Below, one piece after another: positions 46,293 to 54,938 of a DNA stretch of 64,000 nt. Under the pieces are notes generated by a model, which was given only the letters and a program-made list of their open reading frames with translations, ran no database searches and was not told the origin of the DNA. The translations under genes were made by a program, and so were the position numbers. The DNA comes from Flavobacterium chilense. GTDB lineage: Bacteria > Bacteroidota > Bacteroidia > Flavobacteriales > Flavobacteriaceae. Location: the NCBI RefSeq assembly GCF_001602525.1, contig NZ_LSYT01000001.1, positions 682,001 to 746,000 of the forward strand. Reading direction: 5' to 3'. Each line of letters opens with the position of its first letter. Within the stretch, counting starts at the first letter, position 1.

Positions 46293-47465
46293 ATGATACT
46301 AAACACTAAAATCAACTGCAAACTTCAAAAGTTTAACATCAACAGTAAAAAAACCGAATATAAGAATCTTCTGTTAGCATTATGGGTCGCAACAATTCTG
46401 TTAGCCTGCAATCATAAAACAGAAACAAAAGAAAACGAGCCTTTTTCTTTGCAGGGCGATACGATTATAATTCCGTCAAAATCAACTATTGCCGGTAAGT
46501 TAAAACTTGAAAAAGTAAAAAGTGAGCCCTTTCAGTTAGAATTACAAACAGCTGGCACAGTCAAAGCCATTCCTAATGCATATGCCGAAATTGCTCCTCC
46601 GTTTTCCGGAAGGGTAACCAAAGTACATTTAAGACTGGGAATGAAAACTCAGGCTGGAACTCCTTTGTTTGAAATGGTTTCACCTGATTTTACAGCTGCT
46701 CAAAAAAGCTTTTTTCAGGCAAAATCAGGTTATCAGGTGGCCAAACTTTCTTTAAAACGTCAGCAGGATTTAAAAAACAATGGCGTGGGTTCTCAAAAAG
46801 ATCTGGAAGAAGCAGAAAGCAGCTTCGAAGTAAGCGAAAAAGAATATCAGAATGCTGTTGCCAGTCTAAAAATATTTGGTGTTAATACCAATAAACTGGT
46901 ATTCGGTCAGCCTTTAATCATTACTTCTCCTATCGCTGGAGAAGTCATTGCAAATGAGCTGGTAATGGGACAATATATAAAAGAAGATGATGCGCCAAAA
47001 GCCAAAATAGCCGATCTGAAAAAAGTTTGGGTAGCCGGACAAATTAAAGAAAAAGACATTCAGTTTATTCATGAACTTGATGGGGCCGAAATTCAGGCTG
47101 GAGCTTATCTCGACAAAAAAATCATCGGAAAAATATACCATGTCGATGAAATAATCGACGAAACCACCCGAAGTGTACAGGTTTTAATTGAATGTCTTAA
47201 TCCAAACCATATCCTTAAACCGGGAATGTATGTATCTGTAAAATTTACCGATACCCCTGTAAATACATTATTTATTACTGCAAAAGCAGTGTTACAATTC
47301 AACGACAGAAGTTTTGTATTTGTACAATTAGCTGATGGAAAATATACACGCCGTTATGTAGAAACCGGAGTATCCCAAAATGGAAAAATAGCCATTTTAT
47401 CCGGATTAAAACCAAATGAAACCATCATAAGCGAAGGAGCCTTTTATCTTTTAGAAGCAAAATAA
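46293..47465 (+). CDS. RND efflux periplasmic adaptor (CusB/CzcB family)
   Basis: 390 residues. Lipoprotein signal after an unusually long basic N-terminus, lipobox C39 (ATILLACNHKT). Biotinyl-lipoyl-like domain (AEIAPPFSGRVTKVHLRLGM), helical hairpin (FFQAKSGYQVAKLSLKRQQD), lipoyl return (ITSPIAGEVIANELVMG), beta barrel and membrane-proximal domain (LKPGMYVSVKFTD, ILSGLKPNETIISEG). It bridges the inner-membrane pump and the outer-membrane channel encoded downstream. It starts 12 bases after mgtA, so the metal uptake and efflux genes may be cotranscribed. Confidence 0.93.
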   Translation: MILNTKINCKLQKFNINSKKTEYKNLLLALWVATILLACNHKTETKENEPFSLQGDTIIIPSKSTIAGKLKLEKVKSEPFQLELQTAGTVKAIPNAYAEIAPPFSGRVTKVHLRLGMKTQAGTPLFEMVSPDFTAAQKSFFQAKSGYQVAKLSLKRQQDLKNNGVGSQKDLEEAESSFEVSEKEYQNAVASLKIFGVNTNKLVFGQPLIITSPIAGEVIANELVMGQYIKEDDAPKAKIADLKKVWVAGQIKEKDIQFIHELDGAEIQAGAYLDKKIIGKIYHVDEIIDETTRSVQVLIECLNPNHILKPGMYVSVKFTDTPVNTLFITAKAVLQFNDRSFVFVQLADGKYTRRYVETGVSQNGKIAILSGLKPNETIISEGAFYLLEAK

Positions 47466-47542
47466 TCTGGAAAATTAACCACTAAAGATATAAAGTTGAA
47501 ATCTTTTAAACAACCGCAAAGCACCCAAGCATCGATCCTCAA

Positions 47543-47597
47543 AACCTTAGACTCTTAGCTTCTCAGTACCTCAGAACCTTAGTATCTCAGCACCTTA
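47543..47597 (+). repeat. Period-8 tandem repeat before the RND pump gene
   Basis: Six full units and one partial unit of about NNCCTTAG or NNTCTCAG (AACCTTAG, ACTCTTAG, CTTCTCAG, TACCTCAG, AACCTTAG, TATCTCAG, CACCTTA). The array ends 4 bases before the ATG at 47602. It contains no Shine-Dalgarno sequence. Confidence 0.8.
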
Positions 47598-47601
47598 AAA
47601 A

Positions 47602-50600
47602 ATGAAAAAAAACATATTCGAAACAACAATAGCAAAACGCTGGCTAATTCTGGCGTTATTTCTCCTTCTTTCTTTATTTGGCTATTATTCATGGACACAG
47701 CTTTCGGTTGAAGCTTATCCTGATATTGGCGATGTGACTTCGCAGGTTGTAACGCAGGTTCCCGGACTTGCTGCAGAAGAAGTTGAACAGCAAATCACGA
47801 TTCCAATCGAACGTGCTATTAACGGCTTACCGGGCATGCACGTCATGCGAAGCAAAAGCACCTTTGGTTTATCTATGGTCACCATTGTTTTTGATGATGG
47901 CGTCGAAGATTACTTTGCCCGAACCCGAATTCAGGAACGACTAAACGATGTCGAATTACCATACGGAGCTGCACCGGGATTAGACCCGCTAACCTCTCCC
48001 ACGGGTGAAATTTATCGTTATATCATTGAAAGCAAAAACTATGATCTGCGAAAATTAAGTGAACTGCAGGAATATACCATTGTGCCACGTATCAAACAGG
48101 TTTCTGGTGTGGCAGATGTGACCAACTTTGGAGGAATCACTACACAATATCAAGTTGAACTGGACCCGCGCAAAATAGAACAATACGGATTATCCTTAAG
48201 TGAGATAACCGAAACTATTGGAAAAAACAATGCCAATGTAGGCGGAAGTGTTATCAATCGAGGTGATCAGTCTTATGTCGTACGCGGTATTGGTTTGGTA
48301 AAAAATCTCGATGACATGAGCCGTATTGTAGTCAAATCTGTAAACGGAGTGCCTATTTACCTCAACGATATTGGAAAACTAAAATACGGAAATCTCGAAC
48401 GTAAAGGCGCATTAGGATATACAGACAAACGAGGAGCAGATTACTCTGATAATATTGAAGGAATTGTGCTTTTACTTAAAAACCAAAATCCATCAGTGGT
48501 ATTAAAAGGGGTAAATGAAGCTGTAGCTGATTTAAATCAAAATTATCTTCCCGAGGGAGTTAAAATTCATGCTTTTCTGGACAGGACCAATTTGGTCGAC
48601 ACCACGCTTACAACCGTTTCGCATACGCTGTTGGAAGGAATGGCTTTAGTAATCATCGTTTTAATTGTTTTTCTGGGCAGCTGGAGAGGCGCATTATTAG
48701 TCGCTATTACAATTCCTATTTCGCTTTTAATTGCCTTTATCTTAATGAAGTTCACAAATATTCCTGCCAATTTGCTTTCGCTTGGCGCAATTGATTTTGG
48801 AATTATTGTAGATGGCGCCATTGTAATGATGGAAACTATTCTGAAAAAACGGGAAGATGACCAAACCAAAGAACTCACCGAAAATAGCATTGCCGGCAGT
48901 GTAAAAAGTATTGCCCGCCCTATCTTTTTTGCTACTCTTATCATCATTACAGCATACCTGCCATTGTTTGCTTTTGAACGAGTAGAAAAAAAGTTATTTA
49001 CGCCAATGGCATTTACTGTTGGTTATGCGCTTTTCGGTGCTTTATTAGTCGCCTTATTGCTAATTCCGGGACTGGCTTATTTTATCTATCGCAAGCCTCA
49101 AAAAATGTATCATAACAAATGGCTGGATAAACTGACGGAGGCATATCACAAAAGAATTCAAAAAATAATGCAGGCTCCAAAAAGAGTATTTGCCCCTTTA
49201 ATTGGTGTGCTGGCTCTTGCTTTAATTCTTACAATAACAGTTGGAAAGGATTTTTTACCTCCCTTAGACGAAGGTTCCATCTGGTTACAGGTTTCGTTAC
49301 CGCCGGGAATCACTTTAGAGAAATCTAAAGAAATGAGTGATACATTACGACACAGAACTTTAAAACATGAAGAGGTAACTTATATGATGGTACAGGCAGG
49401 ACGCAATGATGACGGAACTGATGCCTGGACTCCTTCACATTACGAATGCAGTATTGGCCTAAAACCATACAGTCAATGGAAATCAGGAAAAACAAAAGAT
49501 GACCTCATCAAAGAACTTGCTGCTGAATATGCTAATATGCCCGGATATAATATTGGTTTTTCGCAACCTATGATCGATGGTGTAATGGATAAAATATCCG
49601 GAGCACACAGCGAATTAGTTGTAAAAGTATATGGAGAAGATTATAAAGAAACCCGAAGAATTGCCGAAGATATTATTAAAACGCTAAAAAACGTAAAAGG
49701 CGCTGTCGATCTTGCCATAGATCAGGAACCACCATTGCCACAAGTACAAGTCATTGCCGATCGTCAAAAAATAGCACAATACGGCTTAAATATAGATGAT
49801 GTATCTGAACTTATAGAAGTCGCTATGGGAGGAAAAGCAGTTTCGCAAATTTTTGTGGGCAATAAAGTCTATGATATTACAGCACGATACAACGAAGAAA
49901 GCCGAAACAATCCGGAAAAAATCGGGAATTTAATGCTGACCAATTCTGAAGGAATCAAGATTCCATTATCACAAGTATGCGACATCAAACTCAATACTGG
50001 GGAAAGTACTATTGCCCGTGAAATGAACAAACGTCATCTTACCGTTCGTTTAAACCTGCGTGGAAATGATTTAAGTTCTTTTCTAGAAGAAGCACAAGCC
50101 AAAATTGAAAAAAAAGTAAAATACAACCATGAAGAATTTAAGCTAAAATGGGGAGGTCAATTTGAAAATCAGGAGCGTGCATACAGTCATCTTGCCATTA
50201 TTGTTCCTTTGGCACTGGCGATCATGTTTGTATTATTATACGGCGCATTTGGTCAATTTCGTCAGGCCGGATTGTTAATGAGTATTGTTCCTCTCGCATT
50301 GTTTGGCGGTATGCTGGCATTAAATGTTCGTGGTATGACCTTAAATGTTTCCTCTGCAGTTGGTTTTATAGCTTTATTTGGAGTTGCGATACAAAATGGG
50401 GTCATCATGATCTCTCACATTAACCAGCTACGCAAAAACGGAATGACCCTGATTGAAGCTGTAACCAATGGTGCAAAGCAACGTTTTCGACCTGTTCTAA
50501 TGACCGCAACAGTTGCTGTACTGGGATTATTGCCTGCATCACTGGCAACAGGTATAGGCAGCGACGTACAAAGACCTTTGGCAACTGTTATCGTTTACGG

Positions 50601-50715
50601 ATTGTTATTCTCTACCATTCTGACTCTTTTTGCTTTGCCATCACTTTATTATCTGATTGAGAAAAAATTTGATTTAGGAGACCAGACAATTCAATCTAAA
50701 ATTGATAATCAATAA
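47602..50715 (+). CDS. Heavy-metal efflux RND pump (CzcA/CusA family)
   Basis: 1037 residues, the full RND architecture with 12 membrane helices and two large periplasmic loops. The family motif in helix 4 reads AIDFGIIVDGAIVMMET with D398, D404 and E411. DFG...DGA is the CzcA-type (Zn/Co/Cd) form, in contrast to the CusA form, so divalent metals such as zinc, cobalt or cadmium are the probable substrates. It takes up protons to expel metal through the TolC-like protein encoded next. The operon order is adaptor, pump, channel. Confidence 0.95.
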   Translation: MKKNIFETTIAKRWLILALFLLLSLFGYYSWTQLSVEAYPDIGDVTSQVVTQVPGLAAEEVEQQITIPIERAINGLPGMHVMRSKSTFGLSMVTIVFDDGVEDYFARTRIQERLNDVELPYGAAPGLDPLTSPTGEIYRYIIESKNYDLRKLSELQEYTIVPRIKQVSGVADVTNFGGITTQYQVELDPRKIEQYGLSLSEITETIGKNNANVGGSVINRGDQSYVVRGIGLVKNLDDMSRIVVKSVNGVPIYLNDIGKLKYGNLERKGALGYTDKRGADYSDNIEGIVLLLKNQNPSVVLKGVNEAVADLNQNYLPEGVKIHAFLDRTNLVDTTLTTVSHTLLEGMALVIIVLIVFLGSWRGALLVAITIPISLLIAFILMKFTNIPANLLSLGAIDFGIIVDGAIVMMETILKKREDDQTKELTENSIAGSVKSIARPIFFATLIIITAYLPLFAFERVEKKLFTPMAFTVGYALFGALLVALLLIPGLAYFIYRKPQKMYHNKWLDKLTEAYHKRIQKIMQAPKRVFAPLIGVLALALILTITVGKDFLPPLDEGSIWLQVSLPPGITLEKSKEMSDTLRHRTLKHEEVTYMMVQAGRNDDGTDAWTPSHYECSIGLKPYSQWKSGKTKDDLIKELAAEYANMPGYNIGFSQPMIDGVMDKISGAHSELVVKVYGEDYKETRRIAEDIIKTLKNVKGAVDLAIDQEPPLPQVQVIADRQKIAQYGLNIDDVSELIEVAMGGKAVSQIFVGNKVYDITARYNEESRNNPEKIGNLMLTNSEGIKIPLSQVCDIKLNTGESTIAREMNKRHLTVRLNLRGNDLSSFLEEAQAKIEKKVKYNHEEFKLKWGGQFENQERAYSHLAIIVPLALAIMFVLLYGAFGQFRQAGLLMSIVPLALFGGMLALNVRGMTLNVSSAVGFIALFGVAIQNGVIMISHINQLRKNGMTLIEAVTNGAKQRFRPVLMTATVAVLGLLPASLATGIGSDVQRPLATVIVYGLLFSTILTLFALPSLYYLIEKKFDLGDQTIQSKIDNQ

Positions 50716-50725
50716 ACACTACTTT

Positions 50726-52018
50726 ATGATTCAAAATAGAAAACAAAAATGGGTAATCTTTTTGATATTGCTGAGTTTTCCGGCAGTATCAAATGCTCAA
50801 ATTGATACCACATTTACCTCCGTAAAAATAAACTATCCGGATTTTCTGGCCCTCGTTAGCAAAAATAATCTGGGATATGCCACTGAGAAATTTAATATCG
50901 CTATTGCACAAGCAAATACAGAAGCTTCAAAAGTTTTTCCGGATCCGGAACTCGCTATAGGAGCCAGTGATACCGGTCAACGCAGAATGCAAATGGGTTA
51001 TGGTTTTTCTACCCAGATAAGCTGGACATTAGAAATGGGCGGAAAACGAAAAGCCAGAATAAATGTAGCTAAAAGTACAGCTGAATTAACCAAAACCTTA
51101 TTAGAAAATTATTTTAGAAACCTACGGGCAGATGCTACTTTAAATTACCTCATCAGCTTAAAGCAAAAGGAAATTTTTAAAGTACAACTGAACTCCTATT
51201 CGATTCTTAAGAACATTGCTGCTACAGACAGTATTCGGTTCAAATTAGGAAGTATTACTGAAATTGATGCCCGTCAGAGTCAGCTTGAAGCCAATTCAAT
51301 GCGCAATGATGTTTACCAAAGTGAATCTGATTGGAAAACGGCCTTATTAGAATTAAATACAACTTTAGGAATTCAGAAAGCTGATACTTTGTATTCCCCG
51401 TCAGGAGATCTTACCAAATTTGACCGGGTATTTGATCTAAATGAACTTATCGTTACGGCTCAAAACAACAGAACAGATTTGCTGGCGGCACTTAAGAATA
51501 AAAATGTTGCTCAGGATGTTTTAAAATTAACTAAAGCCAACAGGGTTTTAGATCTCGGGTTGAGCCTTGGTGTTACAAATGCAGCTGTGGTCACTAACAT
51601 TGTAGCTCCTACTCCGTCTTCAAATGCTGTTTCTGCCGGAATTACCATTCCGCTTAAATTTTCAAATCAAAACAAAGGAGAACTAAAAGCTGCCGAATAT
51701 AGCTTACAACAAGCCGATGTATTGTATAAACAAACAGAATTACAAATTCAGACCGAAGTTCGAAAAGCCTGGTTTACATATCTCACGGCACAAAAACAAC
51801 TTCGACAATTTAATACAGGCCTATTGGCTAATGCAAAAAAAATACTCGATGGAAAAGTCTACAGCTATAAACGTGGAGAAACAACTTTATTAGAAGTACT
51901 AAATGCTCAGCGAACGTATAACGAGACACAACTTAGCTATCAGGAAACCCTTTTTAATTATGCAGCTGCATTGGTAGAAGTAGAAAAAACAGCGGGTATC
52001 TGGGATATCAATTTTTAA
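50726..52018 (+). CDS. TolC-family outer-membrane efflux channel (CusC/CzcC-like)
   Basis: 430 residues from ATG 50726 (10 bases after the pump stop). An in-frame TTG at 50702 would overlap the pump gene. Signal peptide ending SNAQ. Two repeats of the outer membrane efflux protein fold, long helices with ANTEASKVFPDPELAIGAS, KRKARINVAKSTAELTKTLL, SAGITIPLKFSNQNKGELKA and GETTLLEVLNAQRTYNETQL. Forms the outer channel of the CzcCBA-like efflux complex. Confidence 0.93.
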   Translation: MIQNRKQKWVIFLILLSFPAVSNAQIDTTFTSVKINYPDFLALVSKNNLGYATEKFNIAIAQANTEASKVFPDPELAIGASDTGQRRMQMGYGFSTQISWTLEMGGKRKARINVAKSTAELTKTLLENYFRNLRADATLNYLISLKQKEIFKVQLNSYSILKNIAATDSIRFKLGSITEIDARQSQLEANSMRNDVYQSESDWKTALLELNTTLGIQKADTLYSPSGDLTKFDRVFDLNELIVTAQNNRTDLLAALKNKNVAQDVLKLTKANRVLDLGLSLGVTNAAVVTNIVAPTPSSNAVSAGITIPLKFSNQNKGELKAAEYSLQQADVLYKQTELQIQTEVRKAWFTYLTAQKQLRQFNTGLLANAKKILDGKVYSYKRGETTLLEVLNAQRTYNETQLSYQETLFNYAAALVEVEKTAGIWDINF

Positions 52019-52033
52019 AATAATTCTGAAATA

Positions 52034-52699
52034 ATGAAACATACATTTATATTTTTCTTTCTCTTCTTTTTTGCATTAAAGATCAGTGCACAGCAAGGAG
52101 AACTAACTTTTGGTATTAGTGGTGGTATAAACAGATCGTACTTAAACGGTAACGATACAGATCGCTTTTCTACAGGCGGATCATCTAAAAGTTTAAATGG
52201 CGCAGCAATAGGAATAACTCTTGATAACAGAATATCAAAACACTTCGCTTTAAGACATGAGTTGTATTATAGTCAAAGGTTTATATCACTTCAGTTAAAT
52301 GATAGCATTAATGATGTTTTTAAAAGTAAATTCAAACGTCAGTACATCGAATTGTTTCCTGCAAGTCCCACTTTTTACTATAAAGGAATACAGCTTTATG
52401 CAGGTCCGTATATTGGTATTTTATTAAATGCTTCGATACAACGAAAAGATGCCGACGGAAATTTATATACCGATAAATCATTTTACGGCACCGGACAAGC
52501 GCCAAGTCAATACAGCCAGAAAATGGATGCAGGATTTGTTACGGGTATAAACTATGAATTTTCTAATGGCTTTAATATGGGTGCAAAATACATTCGGGGT
52601 TTTGTTCCTTTAATAGAAAATGCCAACACCCAACAGCAATGGAAGATCTACAACGAGAGTTTTTTTGTTACTATTGGTTATAGTTTCAAAAATCTATAA
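52034..52699 (+). CDS. Porin-like outer-membrane beta-barrel protein
   Basis: 221 residues. Signal peptide 1-20 (LKISAQQ). The mature part is an eight-strand type barrel of the PorT/OmpA-like family (outer membrane protein beta-barrel domain): LTFGISGGINRSYLNGNDTD, KHFALRHELYYSQRFISLQL, GIQLYAGPYIGILLN, GFNMGAKYIRGFVPLIE and a final SFFVTIGYSFKNL. It is 15 bases after the channel gene and followed by a strong terminator, so it is last in the efflux operon. Role unknown. Confidence 0.82.
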   Translation: MKHTFIFFFLFFFALKISAQQGELTFGISGGINRSYLNGNDTDRFSTGGSSKSLNGAAIGITLDNRISKHFALRHELYYSQRFISLQLNDSINDVFKSKFKRQYIELFPASPTFYYKGIQLYAGPYIGILLNASIQRKDADGNLYTDKSFYGTGQAPSQYSQKMDAGFVTGINYEFSNGFNMGAKYIRGFVPLIENANTQQQWKIYNESFFVTIGYSFKNL

Positions 52700-52805
52700 T
52701 TCCGGTCGTGATTGTTTTTATCTGATTATTTGAACAAAAACAGTTATATCTGTAAAATTTCAGGGATTGTTTATGAGTTAATTCTCTGGTCGAAATCACT
52801 TTACT

Positions 52806-52839
52806 AAAAGGCAAAACTATCAACGTTTTGCCTTTTTTT
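52806..52839 (+). terminator. Terminator of the efflux operon
   Basis: AAAGGCAAAAC / GTTTTGCCTTT stem, loop of 7, and T run of 7, about 105 bases after the last stop. Confidence 0.88.
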
Positions 52840-52881
52840 GTCTGTAGACACGATAATTTCAAAAAAAATAAAAAAAGGACA

Positions 52882-52910
52882 TAGGGGTAAAATGTGATTC
52901 GATTGTATTA
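52882..52910 (+). promoter_or_regulatory. Candidate ECF-sigma promoter of the second sigma operon
   Basis: TAGGGGTAAA, a 12-base spacer, TGTATTAC. Same layout and spacing as the three motifs around 32-36 kb, with small differences (GGGG for GGG, TGTATTA for TGTTTTA). It lies 49 bases before ATG 52960. Confidence 0.6.
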
Positions 52911-52959
52911 CTACTATAACAAGAGTACAATTAATTAACTTTTAATCTCAGATTGCCTT

Positions 52960-53622
52960 ATGATACTCACAATTATCACTGCTGCATTACTATTTTGGTT
53001 ACTTAAAAAATACGCTTTCCTGCTTGAAAAATTCAACCTTCAGGCAAAAATTGCCATACTCTTTTTTCTTTTTACAATAACTTTTCAGGCGCAGGAAAAA
53101 ACAGTAAACTACAATGTACTCCGCAATGGCACTGTCATTGGGCAAATGCAATTTTATCAAAAAACCAATAATGATGAAGTCTTTTTAAAAATTTCTTCGG
53201 AAGTAAAAACCCGGTTAATTTTTGGTATTGATGTAAAAACCGAAGAAGGTTCTCATTTTAAAAACGGTAAATTAATGTCGTCCTACGTAAAACGTCATGT
53301 TAACGGAAAAGAGAAAGCCAATAAAACGACCCAACTTATAGATTCAGGTTATAAAACCTTAGCAGAAAATAAGAAAGGACAAATTAATCAATCTTATATC
53401 GATTATAATTTGATGTTACTTTACAGTAAAGAACCTCTCCATGAAGATCAGGTTTATTCTGATAGTTTTCAGCAATTCTTAGCCATCAAAAAAACAGACC
53501 ATCACTCCTATCGCATTGTCTTACCTGATGGAAATTACAATGATTATCATTTTGCAAATGGTATATGCCAACAAGTCGAATTACATCATTCTCTGTTTAC
53601 AATCAACATTCAAATCACATAA
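52960..53622 (+). CDS. DUF6134-family exported protein
   Basis: 220 residues. The N-terminus has two apolar stretches (1-20 and about 31-44), the second ending TFQAQ like a signal peptide. The start could be further in. The rest (NYNVLRNGTVIGQMQFYQKT, EVFLKISSEVKTRLIFGIDV, YVKRHVNGKEKANKTTQLID, YRIVLPDGNYNDYHFANGIC) is a beta-sheet protein matching the DUF6134 pattern. Function unknown. It heads the operon that continues with the hydroxylase-like enzyme and sigma/FecR genes, downstream of the candidate ECF promoter. Confidence 0.75.
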   Translation: MILTIITAALLFWLLKKYAFLLEKFNLQAKIAILFFLFTITFQAQEKTVNYNVLRNGTVIGQMQFYQKTNNDEVFLKISSEVKTRLIFGIDVKTEEGSHFKNGKLMSSYVKRHVNGKEKANKTTQLIDSGYKTLAENKKGQINQSYIDYNLMLLYSKEPLHEDQVYSDSFQQFLAIKKTDHHSYRIVLPDGNYNDYHFANGICQQVELHHSLFTINIQIT

Positions 53623-53643
53623 TTCAATCTCAAAACAATCATC

Positions 53644-54672
53644 ATGATCAAAATCATCAATTACTTATTTATCAAGCTGAGCATCTTTGGCGCACAGCCC
53701 ATTGCAATAGAAAGAATTCACGAAGTCGAAAAAAGTGCTCCTAATCTAATTGTTTATGCATTGCCCATTGTATTGGTTTTTACTGTACTGGAATTTGTTG
53801 TTTTTTACTTTTTAGAACGAAAAGAATATGATAAAAAAGAAACCTTAGGATCTGTCTTGATCGGACTGGGCAATTTAAGCGTTAATTTATTGATGAAAAC
53901 CGGATTGCTTTACGCCGTAGTAGCGGTTTACAATATACTGCCTTATCGAATGGAATTTAGCTGGTGGAGTTTAATTCCGTGTTTTGTATTGTATGATTTT
54001 TGTTCTTACTGGACACATCGAATCTCTCATTATTGCCGTTTTTTCTGGGCAACTCATGTTGTGCATCATTCTGCTGAACATTATAATCTTACCGTAAGTT
54101 TTAGACAAAGCTGGTTTCAGTATGCTAAAATTGTATTTTTTGTTCCGTTAATTTTTGCCGGGTTTCATCCTGCCATATTTTTCATTGCCAATCAGCTGAG
54201 CGTTTTGTATCAATTTTGGGTTCATACCGAAGCCATTGGAAAACTCCATCCCTTTATTGAAAAATACTTCGGAACACCTTCAAATCATCGCGTACATCAC
54301 GGAAGTCAGGAAAAATATCTGGATAAAAACTTTGGCGCAACATTTATGATTTGGGACCATATATTTGACTCCTTTCAGTATGAAGAAGAGCAACCACGTT
54401 ATGGCATTACCAGTTTACTTAAAAGCAAACTCAATCCGTTATATCTCAATATTCATGAGTTTCAGGATATTATTGCCGATGTAAAAAAGGCAAAAGGGTT
54501 TCAAAGAAAAATGTATTACATTTTTGCCAGCCCTGATGCTATTGCCAAACAAAAATTGAAAAAAGAAACGACTCAACCTATTAAATTAACTGCATCATGC
54601 GAACAAATCAAAAACAAAAACAGTTTCAACAACAGCTTTTCGAATACTTTAACCGAAAAGATAATTGTGTAG
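53644..54672 (+). CDS. Fatty-acid/sterol hydroxylase-family membrane di-iron enzyme
   Basis: 342 residues, several membrane helices. The histidine clusters of the fatty acid hydroxylase superfamily are complete: H125-xxx-H129 (THRISH), H138-xx-HH (THVVHHS), H194 and H215-xx-HH (NHRVHHG), followed by NFGATFMIWDHIFDSF. It should bind two irons and hydroxylate or desaturate a lipid at the membrane. The substrate is unknown. In this phylum such enzymes act on fatty acids, carotenoids or ether lipids. The last ~25 residues overlap the next gene in another frame and look atypical. Confidence 0.9.
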   Translation: MIKIINYLFIKLSIFGAQPIAIERIHEVEKSAPNLIVYALPIVLVFTVLEFVVFYFLERKEYDKKETLGSVLIGLGNLSVNLLMKTGLLYAVVAVYNILPYRMEFSWWSLIPCFVLYDFCSYWTHRISHYCRFFWATHVVHHSAEHYNLTVSFRQSWFQYAKIVFFVPLIFAGFHPAIFFIANQLSVLYQFWVHTEAIGKLHPFIEKYFGTPSNHRVHHGSQEKYLDKNFGATFMIWDHIFDSFQYEEEQPRYGITSLLKSKLNPLYLNIHEFQDIIADVKKAKGFQRKMYYIFASPDAIAKQKLKKETTQPIKLTASCEQIKNKNSFNNSFSNTLTEKIIV

Positions 54673-54878
54673 AAACCTTAGGCAGTGAAATCGTCATTAC
54701 AAAAGGAACAGACAAAGGATTATCCTTTACATATCTCTCAGATCACAGCTGTATTATTCATTGTTATGAGTTTAGTTTAAACACAGACCTCAATGCAGAT
54801 ACTACGATTGATGCCTTTATTCAGTTATTGGTCAATCATAACATTATATACGATCAGCCTAACTCCTCTTTCAATTAA
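54597..54878 (+). CDS. Small protein overlapping the hydroxylase gene
   Basis: 93 residues, starting at ATG 54597 inside the hydroxylase gene in a different frame (76-base overlap). The part beyond the overlap (CVETLGSEIVITKGTDKGLS, FTYLSDHSCIIHCYEFSLNT, DTTIDAFIQLLVNHNIIYDQ) is protein-like, with mixed strands and helices. Family not recognised. Either it is a real overlapping gene, or the hydroxylase C-terminus was extended into it by loss of an earlier stop. It sits just before the sigma gene. Confidence 0.6.
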   Translation: MRTNQKQKQFQQQLFEYFNRKDNCVETLGSEIVITKGTDKGLSFTYLSDHSCIIHCYEFSLNTDLNADTTIDAFIQLLVNHNIIYDQPNSSFN

Positions 54879-54909
54879 TCAAAAAAATAATATTAAATAT
54901 AAAAAGATA

Positions 54910-54917
54910 TATCTTTG
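54910..54917 (+). promoter_or_regulatory. -7 promoter element of the second sigma gene
   Basis: TATCTTTG. A transcript from here would start after 54920, so translation must begin downstream, which supports the GTG start at 54939. Confidence 0.55.
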
Positions 54918-54938
54918 ATTGAATGTCAAAACGTATTA

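Noticed and set aside
47543..47597. Period-8 array as a CRISPR or regulator-binding array
   Set aside because: Units are too short and contiguous for CRISPR, and no symmetry suggests an operator.
54915..54938. TTG start at 54915 for the second sigma factor
   Set aside because: It lies inside the TATCTTTG promoter element. GTG 54939 gives the usual family N-terminus.
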